From NCBI GenBank assembly GCA_018268465.1, contig JAFDWN010000035.1, positions 57,098-121,097 of the forward strand: 64,000 bases of DNA, written 5' to 3'. Of the stretch, positions 36,387 to 45,651 are shown piece after piece. Position numbers and translations under genes: made by a program. Position 1 is the stretch's first letter. Every line of letters starts with the position of its first letter. Origin of the DNA: Actinomycetota bacterium. GTDB taxonomy: Bacteria > Actinomycetota > Actinomycetes > Mycobacteriales > Mycobacteriaceae. Under the pieces are notes generated by a model. That model searched no databases. It was not told the origin of the DNA and saw only the letters and a program-made list of their open reading frames with translations.

Positions 36387-37655
36387 GTGAGCACCGTCGA
36401 ACCGCCACTGTCAGGACCCTCGCCCGGACACCGGCTGCGCCGCATGGTCGGCAGGAACCCGCATGAGCGACACCGCGTCGCCACACCGCTGGAACTGCTG
36501 TTCGACCTGACCTTCGTGGTCGCCTTCGACATCGCGGCTTCCCAGCTCGCTCACATGCTCGCCGACGACCATGTCCGTTCCGGGCTGGAGGCTTTCGGGT
36601 TCGCCACCTTCGCGATCTGCTGGGCGTGGATCAATTTCAGCTGGTTCGCATCGGCATTCGACACCGACGACTGGATCTATCGCGTCTTGACGATGCTGCA
36701 GATGGTCGGTGTCATCGTGCTCGCCCTCGGGCTGCCGCAGATGTACACGTCGATCGAACACGGCGAACACGTCGAGAACGAGGTCATGGTCGCCGGCTAC
36801 ATCATCATGCGAATTGCGCTGGTGGCACAGTGGTTACGGGCCGCGCGGCAGGACCCCGCCCATCGGTCGGCCTGTCTGACCTATGCCACCTTCGTGATCG
36901 TGGCCCAGGTCGGCTGGGTGGGTCAGATCGTCGCGCACACCTCCGTGGAGGTCTTCGCCGCCACCGCGGCGCTGCTGATCCTGCTGGAATTCGCCGGACC
37001 GTACGTGGCCGAGACCCGCAAGGGGGGTACGCCATGGCATGCGCACCACATCGCCGAGCGATATGGCCTGCTGGTGATCATCGCACTCGGCGAGGGGGTG
37101 GTCGGGACGGTGGCGTCGATTTCGGCGGTGGTGGGTGAGAGCGGATGGTCGGTCGACGCTGCCCTGGTAGCGGTGGCGGGCACGGGCCTGACCTTCGGGA
37201 TGTGGTGGCTGTACTTCCTGATCCCCGCGGGGGAGCTGCTGCACGCCGACCGCAGGGTGTCGTTCCCCTACGGCTATCTGCACATCCTGGTATTCGGCGC
37301 CATCGTGGCCACCGGCGCCGGGCTGCACGCCGCCGCGTACTACATCGAGCACCAGTCGAAGCTCGGCTCCACGGCGACGGTGCTGGCCGTGGCGATTCCG
37401 GTCGCTATCTACATCGTCGGCGTGTACGCGATCTACCTGCTGCTGATACGGCGGGCCGACGCGGCGCACGCACTGCTGCTGGGGCTGGCCCTTGCGGTGC
37501 TTGCCGGCGCGATCTGGCTGGCGAATTCCGGCGTCGAGATGTCGGTGTGCCTGATCATCGTCATGCTCGCCCCGTTCGCGATCGTCGTCGCGTACGAGTC
37601 GGTGGGTCACCGGCGGGTCAGCGCGGCGGTCGCCGTGCGCCTCGGGAGCCCATGA
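36387..37655 (+). CDS. ltrA: LtrA family (low temperature requirement) membrane protein
   Basis: A 422-aa protein with about 11 hydrophobic helices. TPLELLFDLTFVVAFDIAASQLAHML near the N-terminus and HIAERYGLLVIIALGEGVVG in the middle are the LtrA family signatures. Function is poorly known; the gene was first linked to growth of Listeria at low temperature. The GTG at 36387 has a GGAAGGGGAC site; the frame is open from 36282. Confidence 0.85.
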   Translation: MSTVEPPLSGPSPGHRLRRMVGRNPHERHRVATPLELLFDLTFVVAFDIAASQLAHMLADDHVRSGLEAFGFATFAICWAWINFSWFASAFDTDDWIYRVLTMLQMVGVIVLALGLPQMYTSIEHGEHVENEVMVAGYIIMRIALVAQWLRAARQDPAHRSACLTYATFVIVAQVGWVGQIVAHTSVEVFAATAALLILLEFAGPYVAETRKGGTPWHAHHIAERYGLLVIIALGEGVVGTVASISAVVGESGWSVDAALVAVAGTGLTFGMWWLYFLIPAGELLHADRRVSFPYGYLHILVFGAIVATGAGLHAAAYYIEHQSKLGSTATVLAVAIPVAIYIVGVYAIYLLLIRRADAAHALLLGLALAVLAGAIWLANSGVEMSVCLIIVMLAPFAIVVAYESVGHRRVSAAVAVRLGSP

Positions 37656-37685
37656 CCGGCTGCCGCCGCGACGGCACAGGGGTCC

Positions 37686-39023
37686 TCAGCGGTTGTGGGG
37701 CCGGGCGGGGTGCGCCTCGAAGCCTTCCAGCAGCATGCGTTCCTGCTCCAGCTTCATCAGTCTGCGCGCCTTGCCGCGGGTGATGAGGATGCCGACGGTG
37801 GCCAGCAGCCACACCGCGTACTGCACCGTCCAGGCCAGCCGGAACGAACCGAAGGAGTACCCGCCCGCGGCGTCGATGATCAACCCCATCGCCGTCATCA
37901 CCAGCAGGGACGCCAGAAAACCGCCCATGTTGACCATGCCCTGTGCGGTGCCGAGGGTGGCGCTCGGGTTGAACGTCCGCGCGAAGTCGAACCCGACCAT
38001 CGAGCCGGGGCCGCCCACCGAGATGACCACGATGAGCACCACCAGCAGCCACAGCGGTGCACGGCCGGGCAGGGCCAGCAGGGCCGTCCAGGCCGCAGCG
38101 TTGCTGGCGATGATGATCAGCACGATGCGCGACCGGCGGTGCGGAAGCCTGCCGGTGATCACGCCGACGGCGACGCCCGCAAAGACAGCCGCGAGGACCG
38201 AGACGGTGAGGAGCACGCCGGCGACACCGGTCGACAGACCCTGCGCGACGGTCAGATACGGTACGCCCCACATCAGCGCGAAGACGGTGACCGAGAACTG
38301 GGTGCCCATGTGGGTGAAGAACCCCAGCCGCGTCCCCGGCCGCAGCCACACCGTTTTGATGCTGCCCAACACCTCCGAGACCGACATCGTCTCCGCCGCC
38401 ACCACACGCCCGTGCGGCGTGTCGCGTACCAGCGCCAGCGTCAGGACGATCGCGATGACCCCGAGCGCGGCCACTGACGCATAGGCGGTGGTCCACCCGC
38501 GCCCGCTGAGCAGTGCGAGGAAGGGTACCGCCGAGAGCACCTGGCCCAGCTGTCCGCAGATCCCGGTCAACTGCGTCATCAGCGGCGCCTGGCGGGGCGA
38601 GAACCAGTGCGGGACCAGCCGCAGCACGGAGATGAACGTCACCGCGTCGCCGAGGCCGACCACCGCGCGGGCGCCGAGCGCGGCGGGCAGCGACTCGGTG
38701 AAGGCAAGCACCAGCTGTCCGGAGGACATCAATGCCGCACCCGCCAGGATCAGCGCCTTGGACCCGAACCGGTCCAGCAGCAGACCTGCCGGAACCTGCG
38801 CCCCGGCGTAGACCACGACCTGCAGGACGACGAACGTCGACAACACACTGGGGCTGGCAGCGAACCGGTGCGCGGCATCGAGGCCAGAGACACCGAGAGT
38901 GGTGCGGTCGAGCACCGCCACGATATAGGCAAGAAGTCCGGTGGCCCAGACGATCCAGGGACGCACACCGAACCCCTCGTCGAACAGATGTCGCGCTGAT
39001 TTCCGCAACCCATAGTCGCGCAT
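37686..39023 (-). CDS. MFS transporter (paralogue of the one at 6139-7428)
   Basis: A 445-aa, 12-helix major facilitator. RTTLGVSGLDAAHRF, LLDRFGSKA, GARAVVGLGDAV and TQLTGICGQLGQVLSAVPFL closely match the MFS protein at 6.1 kb. The start could be ATG 39023 or GTG 39062. A MerR-type gene is transcribed away from it, and may control it. The C-terminus ends in a long basic tail (RGKARRLMKLEQERM). Confidence 0.85.
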   Translation of the reverse strand: MRDYGLRKSARHLFDEGFGVRPWIVWATGLLAYIVAVLDRTTLGVSGLDAAHRFAASPSVLSTFVVLQVVVYAGAQVPAGLLLDRFGSKALILAGAALMSSGQLVLAFTESLPAALGARAVVGLGDAVTFISVLRLVPHWFSPRQAPLMTQLTGICGQLGQVLSAVPFLALLSGRGWTTAYASVAALGVIAIVLTLALVRDTPHGRVVAAETMSVSEVLGSIKTVWLRPGTRLGFFTHMGTQFSVTVFALMWGVPYLTVAQGLSTGVAGVLLTVSVLAAVFAGVAVGVITGRLPHRRSRIVLIIIASNAAAWTALLALPGRAPLWLLVVLIVVISVGGPGSMVGFDFARTFNPSATLGTAQGMVNMGGFLASLLVMTAMGLIIDAAGGYSFGSFRLAWTVQYAVWLLATVGILITRGKARRLMKLEQERMLLEGFEAHPARPHNR

Positions 39024-39314
39024 CGGCCGGTCCCGAGGCCAATTCCGTCGCGGTGAGATCACTCACCGGCCGTTCGCCGCATTCGGCCGACCGACGGCCG
39101 TCCAGTTGGCTGTAGTTGCAGTCACTGACATATTTGAGAACGAGAACACCGGCATATCCGCAGATGAGGTGCGATTGGGTACCGAAATAGGGCCGAAAAG
39201 CGACTCGTGTCAAAAATTCGCTCGCGCACTCCTGCGAGGGGTAAGGTGTGCCCATGCGACGTTCGGGATTGCCGAGGTGCCGCCCCTGTGTGCGCGTGGA
39301 CGGGGTGCGTCGGC

Positions 39315-40064
39315 TTGGCTGAGTACCGGCTGGACGAGCTGTCCAGGCTCTCCGGGGTGAGCGCCCGCAACATCCGCGCCTACCGGGAGCGCGGGCTGCT
39401 CGACCCGCCGCGCCGCGAGGGTCGGTCGGCGTATTACGAGGACATCCACCTCGCCCAGTTGGAGACCATCGACCAGCTCCTGCGCAAAGGATTCAACTCC
39501 GCGCACATCGCCGAATTCTTCGCCAGCATGCGCGAGGGCACGGACCTGGCCGACGCGCTGGGGTTGCGTCGCTCGACCTTTTCGGCGCCCCGTCCGCGCA
39601 ACGGAACCGGGCCCGCGCCGGAGGCGACCGGCGCCGGCCGCCCGACGGCGGTGCCCGGACTGGATCCGGAGGCCGACGAGGTCCGCCGACTGCGCGCGCG
39701 CGGGGTGGTCCGGGTGGTCGACGGCATGGTTGTGCTCGTCGATCCGGTGATCGGCAGGATCGTCGCCAGGGCCCCGGATAAGGCCAGCCTCCTGCGCGCG
39801 ATCGGGCGCATCCACGACACCACCGACGGTGCCGTCGACCAGATCGCCGCGGAGTTCGTCGCCGGCCTGCGCGGCAGCATCGCCGCACGGACCGGTCGCG
39901 CCACCGCACCCGGCAGCCGCGACGAGCCGGAGGTCAGCCAGATCGTGCGGGACTACGGCGAACTGGCCGACGCGATGCTCGCCGATCGTCTCCGCGCCAC
40001 GGTCCGCGGGCGGATCGCCGACGCGGCCGCCGGCTACCTCGCCACCGCCACCGCCGAGGGCTAG
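39315..40064 (+). CDS. MerR-family regulator
   Basis: About 250 aa. The N-terminal winged helix reads YRLDELSRLSGVSARNIRAYRERGLLDPPRREGRSAYY, followed by a short dimer helix (IHLAQLETIDQLLRKGFN). The C-terminal ~150 residues hold no cysteine cluster, so a metal is not the obvious signal. Start choice is uncertain: the conserved part begins at TTG 39315, a GTG lies at 39288 and the frame is open from 39207. It is divergent from the MFS gene, its likely target. Confidence 0.82.
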   Translation: MAEYRLDELSRLSGVSARNIRAYRERGLLDPPRREGRSAYYEDIHLAQLETIDQLLRKGFNSAHIAEFFASMREGTDLADALGLRRSTFSAPRPRNGTGPAPEATGAGRPTAVPGLDPEADEVRRLRARGVVRVVDGMVVLVDPVIGRIVARAPDKASLLRAIGRIHDTTDGAVDQIAAEFVAGLRGSIAARTGRATAPGSRDEPEVSQIVRDYGELADAMLADRLRATVRGRIADAAAGYLATATAEG

Positions 40065-40091
40065 GACGGCCGCACGCGCCGGGCACTACGC

Positions 40092-40892
40092 TCACACCCG
40101 GGTGGCCGCGGGATCGCCGCCGAAGCGCTGCGCCAGCCACACCGGGATGACCGCCAACACCGTCAGCGCGGCCGCCACCACATTGATCACCGGGGCCTGG
40201 TTGGGCCGGAACAGGTTGCCGAAGATCCAGATGGGCAGGGTCTGCACCGCCGGGCCTGCGGTGAATGTCGTCACCACGATCTCGTCGAAGCTGAGCGCGA
40301 AGGCCAGGATCGCCCCTGCCAGCAGCGCACCCCGCATCATCGGGAACGTCACGTAGCGAAATGTCTGCCACGACGACGCCCCGAGGTCGGCAGACGCGTC
40401 GTCCAGGTCGGTGCCCAGGCGCCGCAATCTGGCCTGGGTGTTGTTGAACACGATGACGATGCAGAACGTCGCGTGTCCGATGATCACCGTGGCGAGACCG
40501 AGCGTGACGCCGAGGGCGGAGGTGAACGTGGCATTGAGTGCGATGCCGGTGACGATGCCGGGCAGTGTAATGGGGAGCACCACAAGGAAACTGATGACGT
40601 TGCGGCCGAAGAAGCGGTAGCGCTGCACGGCGAACGCGGTCATGGTGCCCAGCACCAGCGCGATGGCGGTGGCGCCGAGGCCGACCACCGCGGAGTTGGC
40701 CAGCGACGTCCACAGCCCCTCGCTGTGCCAGGCGTCGCGCCACCACCGCAGGGTGAACCCGCTGGGTGGGAAAGCGAAGGTGCGTGACGAGTTGAACGCG
40801 TTGACCACCACCAGCAGCAGCGGCGCGTAGAGGAACACCAGCACCAGCACCGCCCATGCCCGCACCGCGTGCCGTGCACTACCCGAGAGCAT
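40092..40892 (-). CDS. potC: Spermidine/putrescine-type ABC permease (PotC-like)
   Basis: A 266-aa six-helix permease. LLVVVNAFNSSRTFAFPPSGFTLRWW and the EAA loop DASADLGASSWQTFRYVTFPMM are typical of PotC. DEIVVTTFTAGPAVQTLPIW follows. It is the last gene of the leftward operon, 12 nt after potB. The ligand may be a polyamine or another small cation; PotC-like permeases are also used for other substrates. Confidence 0.88.
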   Translation of the reverse strand: MLSGSARHAVRAWAVLVLVFLYAPLLLVVVNAFNSSRTFAFPPSGFTLRWWRDAWHSEGLWTSLANSAVVGLGATAIALVLGTMTAFAVQRYRFFGRNVISFLVVLPITLPGIVTGIALNATFTSALGVTLGLATVIIGHATFCIVIVFNNTQARLRRLGTDLDDASADLGASSWQTFRYVTFPMMRGALLAGAILAFALSFDEIVVTTFTAGPAVQTLPIWIFGNLFRPNQAPVINVVAAALTVLAVIPVWLAQRFGGDPAATRV

Positions 40893-40904
40893 CAGAACTC
40901 CACC

Positions 40905-41744
40905 TCACACATTGTCGAGCGCACCGGTGCGTCGCATCGCGAGCAGGTACAGCACGATGGCGGTCAGCGGGATGAGCGACAGCGCCGCGGCCAGCGGCTG
41001 GTTGTTCGCCGTGACCAACTGGCCGTAGATGATGTTGCCGAGCATCTGGGTCTTGCCGCCGACGATCGTCACCGCGATGTAGTCGCCGAGCGACAGCGAG
41101 AACGTGAAGATGGAACCTGCGGCGATACCGGGGAAAACCAAGGGCGCCACCACCATCCGCAATGTCGACAGATCCGAGGCGCCCAGGTCGGAACTGGCGT
41201 CGACCAGTGCGTCGGGCACCCGTTCGAAGGCCGCGAACACCGGGATGATCATGTAGGGCAGCCACAGGTAGGTCAGCGTGAGCACGGTGGCCACCAGGCC
41301 GTATCCGGGACTGAAACCCGTCGCCCACGCCATCGGCCCCTCGGGGGACAGCAGCATCCGCCACGCATAGGCCTTCACCAGATAGCTGGCCCACAGCGGA
41401 GTGGTCACCGCGACCACGAGGGCCAGCCGAAGCCGCGGACTGGCGATCTTGGCCATGTACAAGGCCAGTGGTACCGCCAGCACCGCGCACAACACCGTGA
41501 CCACCGCGGCCACCGCCAGAGTGCGCAGGGTGGCGGTACGGAAGACCTCGTCGGTCAACACCCGCACGATGTTGTCCGAGGTCACCGTGCGCACCACCGC
41601 GCCGGTGAACGTGTCGGTCGTCCAGAACGCCGAAACCAGCAGTACCGCAAGCGATCCCAGGTAGGCGATGGTGAGCCAGGCCAGCGGGGGCACGAGCAGC
41701 AAGGCCAGCCCCGCCCGGTGGCGCAGCGTGTTCACGGTGCTCAC
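40905..41744 (-). CDS. potB: Spermidine/putrescine-type ABC permease (PotB-like)
   Basis: A 279-aa permease with six helices. The EAA loop is DASSDLGASDLSTLRMVVAPLVFPG; the helix after it ends SLGDYIAVTIVGG, as in PotB. The GTG at 41744 is chosen; the longer frame back to 41813 would run into the palindromic repeat that separates it from potD. Confidence 0.88.
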   Translation of the reverse strand: MSTVNTLRHRAGLALLLVPPLAWLTIAYLGSLAVLLVSAFWTTDTFTGAVVRTVTSDNIVRVLTDEVFRTATLRTLAVAAVVTVLCAVLAVPLALYMAKIASPRLRLALVVAVTTPLWASYLVKAYAWRMLLSPEGPMAWATGFSPGYGLVATVLTLTYLWLPYMIIPVFAAFERVPDALVDASSDLGASDLSTLRMVVAPLVFPGIAAGSIFTFSLSLGDYIAVTIVGGKTQMLGNIIYGQLVTANNQPLAAALSLIPLTAIVLYLLAMRRTGALDNV

Positions 41745-41784
41745 CCCCGCCTCATCCCCCCGCGAGCTAGGGACACGTCCGGCT

Positions 41785-41846
41785 CGCGAGCGTGCGTGTC
41801 TGCGCCGCGACACGCCGTTCGGCGACCGAGAACGCGCACGCTCGCG
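41785..41846. repeat. 62-nt palindromic intergenic repeat, copy 1
   Basis: CGCGAGCGTGCG (41785-41796) pairs perfectly with CGCACGCTCGCG (41835-41846). It lies in the 121-nt gap between potD and potB. The same unit, of the same 62-nt length and sharing its first 19 bases exactly, occurs at 55301-55362. The RNA should fold into a long hairpin. Confidence 0.8.
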
Positions 41847-41865
41847 CGGGACCGGGCCGCCAGGA

Positions 41866-43056
41866 TCAGCCCTTGATCTGCTGCCACTTGTCGACCCACT
41901 CGTTGTAGGCCGTGCAGTTGTCGCCGCTGCCGTCGACGCACTTCTTCTGCGGTGTGGTCCAGTAGTGGATCTGCGACGCGTACGCCTCGTCCGTCGCGTG
42001 GTAGATGTCGCAGAAGTCCTTCTGGGTGGTGTAGTCGCACGCCTTCGTCTGGGCGGGCGCCTCGCCGAAGTACTCGGCGACCTGCGCGTTGATCTCCGGT
42101 GAGGTGATCCAGTCCATCCACTTGTACATGCAGTTGGGATTGGCCGCCTTCGACGAGACCATCCAGGTATCCGACCAACCGGTGGACCCCTCCCGCGGCA
42201 GCACGGTGTTGACCTGCACCTTGTTGTCGGCGCCGATGGTGTTGGCGATGACCTGCCAGGTGGTTCCGATCACCGACGTGCCCGATTCGAACGCCTGGAC
42301 TTCCTTGGTGTAATCCGACCAGTACTCGCCGATGTTCTCCCGCTGCGCCTTGAGCAGGTCCACCGCGGCGTCGAGTTGCTCCGGTGTCAGCGAGTAGGGG
42401 TCCTTGATGCCCAGCTCCGGCTTGGTCTTCGACAGGTACAGCGCTGCGTCGGCGATGTAGATGGGGGAGTCGTAAGCGGTCACCTTGCCCTTGTGCGCAC
42501 CGGCCTGGTCGAACACCGCGCCCCACGAATTCGGCGCGTCACGAACGACGTTCACGTTGTACATGAGCAGGTTGGCTCCCCAGCCGTGCGGCACGCCGTA
42601 CATCTGGCCGTCGACGGAGTTCCACGGCTGGTCCTTGAGGAACGACGAGATGGTCGCGTAGTTGGGCACCAGATCGGTGTTCACCGGGGCGACGTCGCCG
42701 CCGTAGATCAGGCGCAGGGTGGCGTCACCGGACGCCGAGACCCCGTCGTACTGGCCGCTGCGCATCAGCTGCACCATCTCGTCGGAGGTGTTGCCGAGTT
42801 TGACGTTGACCTGGCATCCGGTCTTCTGCTCGAACGGCGTAACCCAGTCCACGGCCGGATCGTTGGAGCCGTTCTCGGCGTAGCCCGCCCAGGCGATGAG
42901 GTTGAGCTGTCCCTCCCCGTCGCCGACCGAGCTGAGCGGCTCGAGTTTGGGGGGCGTCTCACCCGATCCGCCCGACTGTTGCGAGCCGCTCGAACAGGCC
43001 GCCACGAGCGTGACGCACGCCGCGAGCGTGAAACCAAGGCGCATCAGGGATTTCAT
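41866..43056 (-). CDS. potD: Polyamine-type solute-binding lipoprotein (PotD-like)
   Basis: A 396-aa binding protein. The signal peptide ends in the lipobox VAAC, followed by a Ser/Gly linker. The mature protein has LNLIAWAGYAENGSNDPAVDWVTPFEQKTGCQVNV, then a YAT..FLKDQPWN stretch and WMVSSKAANPNCMYKWMDWI, as in PotD/spermidine-binding proteins. It carries six or more cysteines after residue 300, more than usual for PotD, likely making disulfides. It overlaps potA (ATGA). Confidence 0.88.
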   Translation of the reverse strand: MKSLMRLGFTLAACVTLVAACSSGSQQSGGSGETPPKLEPLSSVGDGEGQLNLIAWAGYAENGSNDPAVDWVTPFEQKTGCQVNVKLGNTSDEMVQLMRSGQYDGVSASGDATLRLIYGGDVAPVNTDLVPNYATISSFLKDQPWNSVDGQMYGVPHGWGANLLMYNVNVVRDAPNSWGAVFDQAGAHKGKVTAYDSPIYIADAALYLSKTKPELGIKDPYSLTPEQLDAAVDLLKAQRENIGEYWSDYTKEVQAFESGTSVIGTTWQVIANTIGADNKVQVNTVLPREGSTGWSDTWMVSSKAANPNCMYKWMDWITSPEINAQVAEYFGEAPAQTKACDYTTQKDFCDIYHATDEAYASQIHYWTTPQKKCVDGSGDNCTAYNEWVDKWQQIKG

Positions 43057-44198
43057 GGTTGCTCCTCGTGTGACGGTGGGGTGCTGCCCGGCGAATCGCC
43101 GGTGTCGATGTCGTGGACGGCGTCGTGCGGCCAGGCCATGGTGATCGCGGTGCCGTGTTCCAGTTCGGGCGGCAGGGTGGCGCTCGCGGTCAGCACCGTC
43201 GCGCTCAGCGTCACCCCCGGTTCGGCGTTGGCGGCGATGCGGGTGAGCGGTCCGGCGTAGATGATCTCGGCAACCGTGGCGTCGACCGCCCGCATACCGG
43301 AGGGAACCGCTCCGCCGCGCGCCAGGACCGCGACGCGCTCGGGGCGCACCGCGAACATCCCCGGGCGCCCGACGAGCGCCTGGGCGGCTGCGCCGTCGAG
43401 GACGTTGGACGTGCCGACGAAGTCGGCGACGAACCGGTTGGCCGGGTTCTCGTAGACCTCACGGGCGCCGCCCACCTGTTCGATGCGCCCGTTGTTGAAC
43501 ACCGCCAGCCGGTCGCACAACGTCAGCGCCTCGTCCTGGTCGTGGGTCACGATCACGAAGGTGATGCCGACCTCGCGCTGGATGGCCTTGAGTTCGACCT
43601 GCATCTGTTCGCGGAGTTTGAGGTCAAGCGCACCCAGGGGCTCGTCGAGCAGCAGCACCTTGGGCCTGCCGACCAGCGCGCGCGCCAGGGCGACCCGCTG
43701 GCGCTGGCCGCCGGACAGCTGTGCGGGCCGGCGCGGCGCCTGGTCGGTGAGCCGGACCATGTCCAGTGCGTCGGCGGTGCGCTTGCGCCGTTCGGCCCTG
43801 GGCACACCGCGGACCTTCATGCCGTACTCGACGTTCTGGGCCACGGTCATGTGCGGGAACAGCGCGTACTCCTGAAAGACCGTGTTGACGTCGCGGCGGC
43901 GGGCGGGCAGGGCGGTCACGTCGACACCGCCGAGCCGGATAACTCCCGCGGTGGGCTGTTCGAACCCGGCGATCATGCGCAGCACGGTGGTTTTACCCGA
44001 ACCCGACGGACCCAGGATCGCGAACAACTCACCGTCGCCGACCGACAGATCCGCCCCTTCGACGGCGACGACCCGGCCACGACCGCCACGATCGGTGGCG
44101 CCGAACTCTTTGCGCACCCCGATCAGCTCGATCTGCGGATCGCGCACGGCACCGGCCGCGGGCGCGCCCGAACGCGAGCTGACGGTCCCCGAAGGCAT
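43053..44198 (-). CDS. potA: Spermidine/putrescine-type ABC ATPase (PotA-like)
   Basis: A 381-aa ATPase. Walker A is GPSGSGKTT, the Q-loop FQEYALFPHMTVAQNVEYG, the signature LSGGQRQR, Walker B VLLLDEPLGALD, and VTHDQDEA the H-loop. A TOBE domain follows (MFAVRPERVAVLARGG). First gene of the leftward potADBC operon, which imports a polyamine or similar compound. The first ~20 residues are Ser/Ala rich. Confidence 0.92.
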   Translation of the reverse strand: MPSGTVSSRSGAPAAGAVRDPQIELIGVRKEFGATDRGGRGRVVAVEGADLSVGDGELFAILGPSGSGKTTVLRMIAGFEQPTAGVIRLGGVDVTALPARRRDVNTVFQEYALFPHMTVAQNVEYGMKVRGVPRAERRKRTADALDMVRLTDQAPRRPAQLSGGQRQRVALARALVGRPKVLLLDEPLGALDLKLREQMQVELKAIQREVGITFVIVTHDQDEALTLCDRLAVFNNGRIEQVGGAREVYENPANRFVADFVGTSNVLDGAAAQALVGRPGMFAVRPERVAVLARGGAVPSGMRAVDATVAEIIYAGPLTRIAANAEPGVTLSATVLTASATLPPELEHGTAITMAWPHDAVHDIDTGDSPGSTPPSHEEQP

Positions 44199-44394
44199 GG
44201 CTCATCGTAAGAATTCGCCCGTCGGGGCGCACGCTCATTGCGGATTTCGCGCCGACGGGGGCGTTATGGTGCGATTTCCGTCCCGACGGGATACCGGGCG
44301 CGCGGTCTGCTGCCGTCGTTTCGGCCCCGCCGTCGCGGTGAAACTGATGCACCTGTGACCAGGCGCGTTGCTGTGACGGGCGATCTTGTTGTCG

Positions 44395-44408
44395 TACCCT
44401 GTGGCTCG
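44395..44408 (+). promoter_or_regulatory. -10 box for leaderless DUF1906 transcript
   Basis: TACCCT at 44395-44400 is followed by 7 nt and then the GTG start at 44408, the usual spacing between a mycobacterial TANNNT box and a transcription start at the first codon. Confidence 0.5.
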
Positions 44409-45130
44409 TGGGGATGTCGCGGCGCACCATGCTCAGGTGCGCCGCCGTCGCGCCCGCGGTGCTCGGATTGGGCGCCGGCCTACCACTGGCGACCGGGCCA
44501 CAGGCCTCCGCCGCCCCGCTGGGCGTGCTGCTCGACTACGCGGCCGGGGTGATCAAGGCCGCCGATATCCGTGCCTCCGGGGCGCTTGGAGCAATCCGCT
44601 ACGTATCCGACCGCAGGCCCGGCGGGGCGTGGATGCTGGGCAAGCCGATCCAACTGCCCGAAGCGCGCGATCTGTACCAGAACGGACTCAAGATCGTGTC
44701 CTGCTACCAGTACGGCAAGCAGGACACCGCGGATTGGCTGGGCGGGCAGCCCGCCGGTGTCACACACGCCAAGCGCGGGTGGGATCTGCACGTGGCCGCG
44801 GGCGGATCCTACGGGGCTCCGATCTACACCTCGATCGACGACAATCCGACGTTCGAACAGTACAAGCAGCAGGTCGCACCCTATTTACGGGGCTGGGAAG
44901 CGGTGCTCGGCCATCAGCGGGTGGGTGTCTACGCCAATTCCACCACCATCGACTGGGCGCTCCAGGACGGGCTGGGCTCGTACTTCTGGCAGCACAACTG
45001 GGGTTCGCCGGAAGGCTTCACCCACCCCGCCGCCCATCTGCACCAGGTGGAGATCGACAAGCGCAAAGTCGGGGGGATCGGCGTCGACATCAACAACATC
45101 CTCAAGCCCGGCTTCGGGCAGTGGGACTGA
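44408..45130 (+). CDS. DUF1906 glycoside-hydrolase-like protein, Tat-exported (Rv2525c type)
   Basis: A 240-aa protein. The signal peptide has twin arginines (MSRRTM) and a hydrophobic stretch ending SASAA. The mature domain (LLDYAAGVIKAADIRASGALGAIRYVSD, then CYQYGKQDTADW, IYTSIDDN and VGVYANSTTIDWAL) is the TIM-barrel DUF1906 fold. The M. tuberculosis homologue Rv2525c, which also precedes fas, is a Tat substrate tied to cell-wall properties. Two cysteines at most; Asp residues line the putative active site. Confidence 0.88.
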   Translation: MGMSRRTMLRCAAVAPAVLGLGAGLPLATGPQASAAPLGVLLDYAAGVIKAADIRASGALGAIRYVSDRRPGGAWMLGKPIQLPEARDLYQNGLKIVSCYQYGKQDTADWLGGQPAGVTHAKRGWDLHVAAGGSYGAPIYTSIDDNPTFEQYKQQVAPYLRGWEAVLGHQRVGVYANSTTIDWALQDGLGSYFWQHNWGSPEGFTHPAAHLHQVEIDKRKVGGIGVDINNILKPGFGQWD

Positions 45131-45651
45131 CCGGACCTACTGGCCGGTAAGTAGTTCCAGCAAACGCCGAGGGTAGGTTTTCCGGCCGGGGCGGGTAAAT
45201 GTGGCGTGGATCTCATCTGTCCGTGAACGCTTTGTCGACAGGAAATCCCTAGGTAACGATTTGATAACGGTACTGCTGTGATCTGCACTGTTGGGCCTAC
45301 TGGACCGTAACCACCCGCCAGCAGGACGTTTGTACCGGTGCTGTTCGGCGCCCTCGCGACAGCGTGTTATCGCGCGGGTTGTTACCCGTGCGTAGAACTC
45401 GCCAGTAACCGAGAGCGACGCGAAAATGGACCTGGTTCTTATGCCACCCTTATGACGGCAGGAGTGTCGGGCCCGCACGGGCAGCCAAACCGGCACACCA
45501 GGGATTCGACGCTGAATCGCGTGGCACGCGCAGGGGAGCGCTGGCCACCACGACAACACGACACACGGCAGCCCCACACTCGCCCGGCGACCACGCGACC
45601 GCGACCGCGTCGCCGCAAGCGCGAGATGAGCAATCGAGGAGAAGCAACCAC
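45131..45651. promoter_or_regulatory. fas upstream control region with paired CCTACTGG...GTAA boxes
   Basis: A 521-nt stretch without a credible gene. Two 15-nt boxes match at 13 of 15 positions: CCTACTGGCCGGTAA (45136-45150) and CCTACTGGACCGTAA (45296-45310). The first lies inside CTAC...GTAG, an imperfect palindrome (45137-45154). Other GTAAC/GGTA words occur around 45252-45272. TTGTCG (45232) and TAACGA (45254) are 16 nt apart. In mycobacteria FasR activates fas through inverted repeats in this region; assigning these boxes to FasR is inference. Confidence 0.5.
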
